Positions 21,760 through 30,842 of a DNA stretch of 64,000 bases are shown one piece after another; positions within the stretch are counted from its first letter, which is position 1, and each line of letters begins with the position of its first letter. The stretch is taken from positions 6,439,454-6,503,453 of the forward strand of contig OZ024938.1 of the NCBI GenBank assembly GCA_964017235.1. The letters run 5' to 3'. The DNA is from Sabellastarte sp. h YS-2021. Taxonomy: Eukaryota > Annelida > Polychaeta > Sabellida > Sabellidae. Both the position numbers and the translations under genes were made by a program. The notes under the pieces are model-generated. The model saw nothing but the letters and a program-made list of their open reading frames with translations. It did not search any database and was not told the origin of the DNA.

Positions 21760-22080
21760 ATTCACAAGTCCAAGCACTCATTTTGGTAGATCCTTTGCTA
21801 ATGATGGACCCAGGCTATGGAACAGTCTCCCTCCGGCTTTGCAATCTGCCACCATACTGACATCTTTTAGGCGAGAGCTGAAGGCTCACCTGGTTCATGA
21901 AGCCCTGTCCTTAGCACCTTCTCCTCTGGTTACACAAACACTTTGTGATGCTGACTCTATTCTGTTCACGGACTGACAATATCCTCTTTATCCTCAGGAT
22001 TTATTGCACCTTAGAATTTGTTTTACATACAAATTAAGTGCTTGAAAAGTTTTTTCTATATTCTTCTTCTTATTATTATT
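21760..22080 (+). mobile_element. CR1-superfamily LINE 3' end (different subfamily)
   Basis: Encodes THFGRSFANDGPRLWNSLPP and TSFRRELKAHLVHEAL, matching the last part of the RT C-terminus but diverged from the other copies (HLVHEAL in place of YLYTKAYPP). The 3' UTR has 'caccttagaatttg', 'aaattaagtgcttg' and a TTATT-type tail at about 22068-22080. Confidence 0.7.
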
Positions 22081-22144
22081 ACTTTTGGAATATTGTCCAC
22101 AGAAAGCCAAAATTATTGAAAAATACATTAAAAGTTTGGCGATA

Positions 22145-22158
22145 TTTTTTTTTTTTTT

Positions 22159-22189
<31 letters not shown>

Positions 22190-22192
22190 GGG
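22145..22192. repeat. T24-G24 homopolymer junction
   Basis: Twenty-four T are followed directly by twenty-four G. Such a block may be real low-complexity sequence or an assembly or consensus artefact. Confidence 0.85.
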
Positions 22193-23159
22193 AATATATT
22201 GGTGTATGATTTAGATTATTTCAAAAATTTAATTGCTCTTACTTTGGTGAAGCCCTACCCAAATAAAATAAAATTCGTGAAACTCCATTCATTACTATAT
22301 GGAGTTACTTTAAACACAGACAGATAGTCAGACAGGTCCAAAAACATAACAGCCTGTTGCAGGTAACAATTATGGGATGGCCTTTAAAGTAAATAAGTAT
22401 ATATATATATATATGAACATGTGACACCTTGTATATTGAATATACTTAATGATGTTACATTAATATGCCAATTGATTATAGCTTGTCCTTTGATTTTATA
22501 CTTTTTTGTGAGAATTTATCATTCTGTGAATGGTTATTATGCATTTAACTCTCATGTTTTTGGGCGGGTTGTTCTGAACGTGGAATTGCCAATTTAAATT
22601 CACGTGTATGCAATTATCGCCACACAGATAAATGTTCATGTTACCCATTATAGGGAGTATCTAATTATAGTAATTGCTATCACATGGTGTCAAATTAAAG
22701 GAAGAAATCTGATAATATGCAATGATGTCATGTTATCTCATCTCTCTGTGTTTATACCAAATTATCTGTTAACACAAAAATTATCCATTCTTTTAAAAAA
22801 CAATTACAAAATATACAGTCTGTGGATCTATCAGAACAAAACCTGGCTTATTTGTTTGAGTGGATACCATACACGTGGATGCTGTACATTTAAACGGTGA
22901 TAGTAACATTTTCTTATATTAACATTTTCTTATTATTTGGATAAACTTATTCTCTTATAAGACATAATGTTAGCATGTTTATTTCAAATTATTGCATTTG
23001 GTTTACCCTTCATAGTAATTGCTTACATAAACCGTTCTGTCATATTTGAAGTTTGTTTCTGAAGTTAAGATACTTTACTTGGATATCAAATATTCCTATG
23101 GGACATTTCATGGATTCCCCGACTTCTGTGGTCTCTTTGGGCCAAATAAATAATGATTT
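22193..23159. other. AT-rich stretch without recognisable gene
   Basis: Includes a (ta)n run at about 22398-22415. Open stretches such as 22604-22900 show no domain and no coding character. Confidence 0.45.
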
Positions 23160-23215
23160 TCTTTTGGTGCCTCCAAATCTCCTAGTACAGAGAGGTTAAG
23201 CGCTAGAAGAGTATT
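23160..23215 (+). mobile_element. LINE/SINE 3' tail scrap
   Basis: Ends 'gaggttaagcgctagaagag' then 'tattatta', the motif that closes CR1 copies here. Too short to classify further. Confidence 0.45.
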
Positions 23216-23279
23216 ATTACATAAAATGGATATCCCACAGTAAGTTTGGTAATTGTATTGTGCACCAAATAAATCTATT

Positions 23280-23345
23280 TCATTTTTTTTCATTTATGTA
23301 TTTATTTACCTATTTACTTATCAATTTACTTATTTATTTTATTTA
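23280..23345. repeat. Degenerate (tta/ttt)n simple repeat
   Basis: A run of 'tatttatttacctatttact'-like units. No gene. Confidence 0.6.
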
Positions 23346-23682
23346 GCTTGTTACTTTTTTGGCTGGGTGGGTAGGCGGGTAGAGATATCCTACAACTTAA
23401 GGTCATACCTTTCATACTGGGGTTACAAGTGATAAACCAATGACCTTGACTACTTTTGACTGTGGTGTGGACTGTCTCCTGTTTGGGTGGATGCATTTGG
23501 TGTAATTTGGTTCAATCCAAAGTTGCATGGAACACATTTGGGGCAATTCAACACAACACATAAAGTGTTTGATCTTTTGGGACCACCTTTTCAAAATGTT
23601 TCAAAAAGCAGTTATCTCATCTCACAACTTCTGTTAAAATATTCACTCTGGAATGATAAAGAGGATGAATAGATATTCAATT

Positions 23683-23760
23683 ATAATTCTAATTGGACTT
23701 TTATAGCGCTTAATCTCCTCTTCGCAAAGGCATGGCATTTCATTCTTCAATGTCCACTGG
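23683..23760 (-). mobile_element. CR1-like 3' tail, reverse
   Basis: 'aattctaattggacttttat' followed by 'agcgcttaatctcc' is the exact reverse complement of the common CR1 3' end. Only the tail remains. Confidence 0.75.
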
Positions 23761-24317
23761 CTAGATAGGATATTCTCTTTTCAAAGGAATAAGGGCGTTG
23801 TTCCCATGTATAAGTCAAACAGTACAGATACGACCATACAAAAATATGTGTTCTAAGCATTAGATGATGTTCCTAGGCATGTTGTTGTGCTGTAAGATAT
23901 AAAGAGAAAATATAGGATTTTTAGGTATCTTTAATTTGAACAGACGTTAACATATTTAACCCAAGCTTGTCATTGTAGATTTTTTGCCATTAACAACTTC
24001 GGGTGATGAACTATAGATTGATTTGGTTATTTGCTAGGAGAAAAAAAGGTTAAACTCGACCGTTTCAGTAAAAAGGTTTAAAAACTACTGATCTAGTACG
24101 AGCTTTTCAATTGCACTAACCCTTTCACCCCAAATGGAAGGTATTGTAATCAAGTCAGTTTGTCTGTCTTTTTTCTGCATAAGTTAAAAATATATACATT
24201 TGATTGGGTTCATATTTTATATATTCTTGAGGGGTTTTCATAAATATCTGATAGCAGAAATCAGTCAATCTAATACAGTTCTGGTAAACAATGCATTCAT
24301 ACCCAAGGGAAGGTCTC
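23761..24317. other. No recognisable gene
   Basis: AT-rich sequence. No supportable feature. Confidence 0.45.
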
Positions 24318-24490
24318 AAAGTGGCCCAGTGGGTTGGCAGCTTTGGCATCTAATCACAGGCTGTCGCCTCTGTGTGGGTTTGACTCCTATAAGTTGCAAT
24401 GTTGTGGACCTGTCCAAATATGACCCTGGCTGTTGAATGGGACATGGGATTTTATAGTTTAGAAATAAATTAAGAGCTATAAAAGTGTGA
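24318..24490 (+). mobile_element. tRNA-derived SINE (family 2)
   Basis: 'gtggcccagtgggttggcag', 'atctaatcacaggctgtcgc', B box-like 'gggtttgactcc', then 'ggacctgtccaaatatgacc'. The copy ends 'aattaagagctataaaagtg', very like the CR1 3' end, which suggests that CR1 supplies its retrotransposition machinery. Confidence 0.75.
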
Positions 24491-26372
24491 CTAGATTGTT
24501 TGCTATGTGAAAATTAAGGGAGTTAGGTTTTATTAAAACACACATTGACACTTGTGAAAGTTGTAATATGTGTTACATAAAACAGGCTTGTCGACGAGCA
24601 ATAATATAATTCTTACTGTTTTTTGGCCAAATTGAGTTGTGTGCCAAATTACGACTTCACACTGTAGACGATGAATTTACTATATCGAATAATTTTGGGT
24701 TGTTTTAAGGCAAAACATTTCTGTCATATTTACATTTATCACCCATATTATACAATACTCCATGGTCACTGATTAAATTATGTTCATATTTGGTGTACCA
24801 CTTCATTTCCTATGAAATACTGACAATCATGCAATGTTGTTGATCTGACCCAATTTCACCGGAATGTTAAAGGGAAAATTTGAAAAGTTTCTACAACAAA
24901 AGAATAGATCATTTTTTATTGTCAATTAGGCGACATATTTCTGTCACCTGGCCTTCCCCTTTTCAGGGAAACGTTTAGAAGATTTTCGATAAACAATTGT
25001 CCATTTTTCAACAGATCTTTCAATGACTAATTAACCTCGAGGTTTTGTACTATATATATATATATAAATATATTTACAATTAGAAAGGATATTTTACTGA
25101 GCTTCTACTTGTTTTATTGGGATAGAAATTTATATTTTTTAGGGGATTATATTCCCTGGAATTATAAAAATGGACTTATACTGAAGCAAAGTGGTGGATA
25201 ATTAATGTAAAACTGTGAAATGTGTTTTAAATTTTGTCAATCATAAATACATAAAGCATAACATAGCAGCTGAGTTTGTTAGGTCAGGGTATTGACAAAA
25301 TTGATCCTATTTTGGCCAAAATAAAATAAATTTCATAAGTCTCACATAAAACCGTAAATGCCTCAATGTTTCAATGGTCCTATATTGAACATGATGGAAT
25401 TAAAAAGAATATTTCATTCACATAATATTCCTAATTCACCCAAAATGGCTTTTCTCCCTTAATCTCATTGTCCCTTATTTTTTTAAAACTCATACCTTAT
25501 GACTGATGGTCATAAAGCTGCTTTTCAGCACTAGACTGTTGTAATACATATAAACAATGGTGAGTTGAAGTATGGCTACCATGTAAAATGAGAAAATATA
25601 ATAGAGAGATTTATAAACAACCAAATGTTTATTATAATTACTTGGATTTCTTATCAAAATATAAACCTTTCCTTGATTCTGGGTTCCAATTATCCTCGAG
25701 CTGAAATGAGAAAGCCTGGTAGGTGGTTGCCAGGGCTTAATGTTTCAAACATAGAGCAATTAGGATGCACTCTGTTCCTCCACCCCCCTCAGCCATCAAT
25801 TGTAATGTTGTTTATATAAAACTGCCAAAGGATATATCAGACAAAAAACCTCTTATGAATAATAATGACAATATTCAATGACTGTGTAGCAGCAGTTGAG
25901 TGGTTTATATACGTTTCATATATGACTAATCAGGTTTTTTTAAATATTTATTATCCATCTTTTTGTCTAAGTTTTGTATAAATAATAAGGATAATAAAAA
26001 GTTGTCGTTTAGGTAAGGGTACTGGTGAATATAAGAAGTTCAATTTTAGCTTGAAATTTCTCTGATAAAAACTAGCTGAAGCTATGTAAAATTATATTTT
26101 AAATGAATTGTAGAACATATATTTAGTCTATATAATTAATGAACTATTAATGAAAAATCCACACTTGTTAAAGAATGTTTAATGCTAGTTATCCGTAATA
26201 AGTGGTTCAGGGATTATTAAAAAAAATATAACTAGTTTTGTAACCCCTTACTACCTACTTCAGAATAAGGTCAAAATTTCCCTGTTTCCAAAATCCAATC
26301 CGCCTTAGCCACCCACCCACCCTGTGTCTTCTCTCTTTTGACTTAGCTTTGTTAAAGGATTACCTACTATTA
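24491..26372. other. AT-rich stretch without recognisable gene
   Basis: About 1.9 kb with a (ta)n tract at about 25050-25075 and no convincing coding sequence, RNA gene or repeat. Confidence 0.45.
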
Positions 26373-26590
26373 GCTCCACCAAGGAAGTATTATTTTCATG
26401 GCCGTTTGTCTGTTTGTCCATTTGTCTGCTTGATTGTAAGAAGGATTACGCCAATACTACTGTTTGGATCTTACTGCAAAAATAAGAAGATGGGCTTTGA
26501 CCCAACTTTCATCCCATTAAATTTGAGAGTCATTAGAATCACAGTCTAGATACAAAACAAATATTCCAGATTTCCCCCTTGACATATTGT
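26373..26590 (+). repeat. Dispersed repeat R1, forward copy
   Basis: Begins 'gctccaccaaggaagtatta', then 'tttgtctgtttgtcc', 'ttggatcttactgcaaaaat' and 'ccattaaatttgagagtcat'. The same order occurs at 63778-64000. The start 'gctccaccaagg' is complementary to the R1 3' region near 'ccttggggag' (about 61453), so R1 may have short terminal inverted repeats. Confidence 0.55.
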
Positions 26591-26740
26591 TACGTGCCTT
26601 GAGAGAGGTATGCACTCAAATTTAAGTCCAGCAGTAATGCATTTCAGTACTGCATTATAGCACCACATTTTTGTCATTTTACCTGAGTTAAAAAACTTCT
26701 TTCACATGTCATAATTTGGATTGTACATCCACAACAATGT

Positions 26741-26975
26741 ACACGGGTGTTCACTGAGATAAACGTTTATAGAGATAAACACTGTTCAGAAATTCTCACA
26801 TAAAACAGTTAAATGGTTTAAACAACAATGTAAGACAAACCAAATGTCATGGAAAGCATTGTTTAGGTCTATTTTGTTACTTAGTTTGTACGCTTTTGCT
26901 ATTTACACTATTTTAATTTAAAAACTTTGAAGACTGTTTATCTCTGTGACCATTTGTCTTAATGACCACCCGTGT
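26741..26975. mobile_element. Short MITE
   Basis: Left 'acacgggtgttcactgagat' and the reverse complement of the right end 'acacgggtggtcattaagac' pair. Inside, 'gagataaacactg' and 'gactgtttatctctgtgac' extend the symmetry. Total 235 bp, non-coding. Confidence 0.6.
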
Positions 26976-27735
26976 CCATTCTGAGCCACTAAAAACAATC
27001 ATTTTAATGACGTATGCTGGGTTAGATTTTAACAATCAGTTTGTTTGAAAGGTAGCTGCCCCTTTAATTGGTGTACAGGAGATTATTGTAAACTCAGATT
27101 GCAAAGAAAATGTAAAGAATTAAAAAAATATCCAACTTTATAAATTAAATTGCTTGTTTTGTATTTGTGAGGAAGTATTTTTCAAGGTAGTAGATATCCA
27201 TGAGGTATTTTTCTATGTACTCTGAATGTCATGCAGAATTAAAAAGACTTTGTAAATGTACCCACTGAACTAATTAATATGAAGAAAGAAGTTGTGAAAA
27301 CATTTCAGTTTTGAACGCCTTGTACTGAGGCTGACTGGCGAATAACCATTTGTTCTTGACAGACTGCCCATTGAACTAAACCATATTCCAAACCATAATA
27401 TAGTGTTAACTCTCCATTATGTAAAAATAATGGAGATTTGACACAATGGAAGGGTGACCAGTCTGTGTTTTATTTTAAGTTAGAAACTTATATAATTTGA
27501 CATTCCAAAATTATGCATAATTTACAAACATTTATAAATTGATTTATTAAATCATAGTTTCCATTTATTTAAAATTCTTATTGCATAATCCTTGAATATA
27601 TTAAAATAGTTTGCTCTATATAAATGTATCTATTCCATTCTATAAAACTGCTGTTTAGGTTTTCATCATATGATTGAGTTAGGAGTCACAGAGAATCACA
27701 GAGACTACCCATCATAAATATTTTCAAATACATGT
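26976..27735. other. No recognisable gene; one hairpin
   Basis: A small inverted repeat, TCTCCATTAT-gtaaaa-ATAATGGAGA, lies at 27411-27436. The remainder is non-descript. Confidence 0.5.
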
Positions 27736-27751
27736 AATAGCAGACATTAAA

Positions 27752-27989
27752 GGGGCCACGGTGATGCATTGGTAACACACTCGCCTTCATCTCTGAGGTT
27801 GGTGGTTCAAACCCTGGACCTTACGTGGGAAAGGTGTTAGTTGCTTAGATGTTGTTAGTTAGATATTCTGCAGTTTACAGTACAGAACCTTGACCAACTG
27901 TATGTACTGTTTCCTCTGCCCACAGAACTACCCGTCGTGATATGACCTGTACAGTGTTGAAAGCAACTTAAACCCCACATAAACAAATA
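27752..27989 (+). mobile_element. tRNA-derived SINE (family 1) with intact 16-bp target duplication
   Basis: A box-like 'tgatgcattggtaacacac', B box 'ggttcaaaccctgg', family body and an (aaac/aaat) tail. It is flanked by the perfect direct repeat AATAGCAGACATTAAA at 27736-27751 and 27990-28005, the mark of target-primed retrotransposition. This is the best-preserved insertion of the family here and defines its length, about 238 bp. Confidence 0.9.
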
Positions 27990-28040
27990 AATAGCAGACA
28001 TTAAATGATAGTTGTAGAAAGGTATAGATAATTTTTATGG

Positions 28041-28082
28041 ACCTTGGGTTTTATAAAAAGTACCTTGGGTTTTATAAAAAGT
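28041..28082. repeat. 21-bp tandem duplication
   Basis: Two perfect copies in tandem (28041-28061 and 28062-28082), each beginning accttgggttttataaaaag. Confidence 0.85.
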
Positions 28083-28283
28083 ACATATAGTAAAATACAT
28101 TTCTAGCACCCAGTTATAAAGGTTTACAAGTCAGTTTATCCGAATCAACTGAAATAAAATGTGTACATCAGTAGAGGAAATTCTTTTGAAAATCAAAAAT
28201 ATCCATTACACTAATCAGTGTGAAATACACCAAACATTTTCAAATAATGAAAGACATTCTATGTTCCCAAATTAACACTTATG

Positions 28284-29645
28284 GGGGTCGTCTTGTCAGT
28301 TTGGAGAGTCGGGGAAAATGTGTTTACCAAGTAAGGTAGGGGTGGTTGTAATTTCCCGGGTTCTCGCGGTTTGTCTGCAAAATATCAACCATGTTTGATA
28401 TATCACTAACCCTCAATGACTCTTGATCCCGACCATGGCTCCACCCACCCTGAAACTGGCTTGTCCTAGTCAGTTCCAGTCTTATCCTTATCACTTCCAG
28501 TCTTGCCCTTAGCACTTCCAGTCTTTTCCTTAGCACTTCCAATCTTGCCCCATCATGAAACCGGCTTGTCTTTGTCACTTTCATCTTATACTGTTCATTT
28601 GCATTCCATTTCCAGTATCCTGTGAGGTAAACATATGATAATAAATTCTGTTAAGAATGAGAAAGAGCAGTGTAAGTAAACAGAATTTTGAACTTAACAT
28701 GTATAAAAGGTCGACATGTATGCTAGTATGTTTTTATTTGATCACATAATACTCAAATTCTTGGCATATTTCAACAGAGTAATTTCTGGGGAAAAAGTGT
28801 TGACCAATAAAAAAATCGAGAAAATTAGGATAGTCATCAAAATATTTGGATCCCATCACGTGACCAGATATTCAGCATGTTTTACCCTTACATAAGATTT
28901 ATTTGGTATATAAATATGTACAGAAATTGCTCACAGGGACGAAATTTTTAAGGTGGCTTTCCCAGAGGTCCGAATTTGGAGTATAAAAGCCAGGAACAGG
29001 CAAGAGGGTTTTCATTGTCAAGTGAGATATTGCCAGAAGTGCATCTTCCTCAGCATGTTTTAATAGGATGCAATATTTTTCAAATGGAAATTTTCTACAT
29101 TAAGTGGCCATTACTGTCATATAAATAGGCTGGTGTATTTTTCATTTAAATTTAAAGCCCAAACCTGAAAACCATAAATAAAAAACTCAAAAATATCAAT
29201 GTTGTAGTTTTGGTCACGTGATGGGATCTTAATATTTATTGTTGACCTAGTTTTAATTTGTTGATCGGTCAATACTAGATCCTTCCCACAAATTCATCAA
29301 AATTGCACTGGCAATACTGACTTCAAGTTTGGTCATGGTGAGTCGGTAAACTTTCCAAGTTTTGTCGGTTTGTCACTCTGGCTTGTCACAATGACCTACA
29401 ACTTGCCTACTGTACCTCTAAGGCATGTCCTGATAGTTTCCCATCTGGTCTTGGAGAAAAGCACCCCGTCCAAGTCAGGTTGGGACGTTGATCCAGACAA
29501 GCCAGGATGTATTACATTCTGTCGGTGAGGGAAAACTGACCCATATTTTTTCCTCGCTTGATTTTTGTCCCCGATCCCAGACTCAGAGAACCAACCCTAG
29601 AGTCATAGGTTCGGTTGTAGGGTCAGCTCCAGTGGAACATCCCAG
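28284..29645 (-). mobile_element. PIF/Harbinger non-autonomous derivative, interrupted
   Basis: The + strand right edge 'gtcagctccagtggaacatcccag' at 29622-29645 is a Harbinger TIR followed by TAA (29646-29648), and 29325-29645 resembles the left-end region of the 10694-14439 element in reverse. The 28284-28600 part matches its right-end region in reverse, including 'aatatcaaccatgtttgata' and 'catggctccacccaccctg'. The outermost TIR at 28284 is missing or eroded. A foldback element (about 28760-29320) sits between the two parts. No coding sequence is left. It ends about 270 bp before the first coding exon of the zinc-finger gene. Confidence 0.65.
28760..29320. mobile_element. Foldback element nested in Harbinger derivative
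   Basis: Arms pair over a long distance: 'gtgttgaccaataa' with the complement of 'ggtcaatac', and 'ggatcccatcacgtgacca' (28849-28867) with 'tggtcacgtgatgggatc' (29211-29228). The pairing continues outward ('aatttctgggg' against 'cccacaaatt'). The loop region holds a TATA-box-like 'gtataaaagccagg' at about 28981. No ORF. Confidence 0.5.
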
Positions 29646-29898
29646 TAAGGTTTATTTCTTAATATTAATCTGTCCTAATACAGTCTTTATACTTTATATA
29701 CGTTTGTAGTCTCACTTTATAGTTTAGCAAGCCAAGATCACTTACAAAAGTTTATTTTCCTTTTGCAAACTTCAAGTCAATTTCAGTGCCTTTGAGTATG
29801 TTATCTAGTATTCCAATTATTAAAGTGCACAAGTTTGTGTTTAAATGCTTTGGATATGTGCATCTGTCAGAACATATCATTTTGTGTGTTTGTTTCAG

Positions 29899-30842
29899 AT
29901 AATCTTTACACAAATGGGGTCCAAAGAAATGACAGAATATGAAATATTCCAAGAAATGATCTCTAGCACACTGTTATCTGGGAATAAGATCGACCAGAAT
30001 CAACACACAACAGATGATGACACATATTTGAGAACTCTGGCATCAAATAACGAAGCATTACCTAATATAAATATCCTGCTAAATGAAAGTGTAAGCAATA
30101 CAATCTTAGATGGTTTACCCTCCAGTGACTCCCAGACTCCTCCCAATTACCATACTATGGGTAGAGATGTCTCCAGCTTTGACAGCAGTGGTGTTCTGCA
30201 TTCAAAACTTCAAGGTAACGGAAGCCATGGGAATTTATCAGAAAACTCAAACCTTGTCAATGAAACTATTAACTTATCCACCATTCAGGAAAACTTAGAT
30301 ATACAGCAACTGCTTTTGGATGAACAAAAGAGTGTATACAATTTACACAAGAGAAACCGCAAACTGTTTCTGGATGAAACGTTGAAACTAATCATTGAGG
30401 GTTGGGACAAGCCACAAATACTGCAGCAGATGATAACAATGCTTGGAAAGGACATCCTGAACAGCTTTACTTTGATAACTCTACTAAGGTGGCTTCTGAA
30501 AAAACCTGAACCCAGTAATATTGGCAACGGGTTCTCTCCAGAAGAGCTACGGCCTAACACTGAAGGCAGACCATCTTTTGGTTGTCCTACTACTTTTTCA
30601 TCCTCTGAACAGACTTGTGTGGATAGAGGTCAGATAAATGCAGATTTAAGATGCACATATACTGACAAACATGACTCAGGCATTGTTGATGACACAGATG
30701 AAAGCGCCTCTCATCAGCTGTCCAGTAGGGATGGTGGTTCAACCCAATACGACATGGACCGACATTGGCATGATATTCGTGCAACGACAGATACCATAAA
30801 TTGGCAGGATGTCTCAATCGATGAAGATTCAGTCAGTAACAG
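29899..30842 (+). CDS. Zinc-finger gene, first visible coding exon
   Basis: Acceptor 'tgtgtttgtttcag' ends at 29898; donor AACAG|GTGAGC at 30843. The first Met is at 29914-29916 in a moderate context (C at -3, G at +4). It encodes residues 1-309 and two bases of Ser310. Open over its full 944 bases in AT-rich DNA, with no frameshift, and joined by consistent splicing to finger exons, so it is very likely coding. It contains a Leu-rich helical patch (IIEGWDKPQILQQMITMLGK, then LITLLRWLLKK) and an acidic patch (DSGIVDDTDES). No signal peptide and no zinc finger. Confidence 0.85.
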
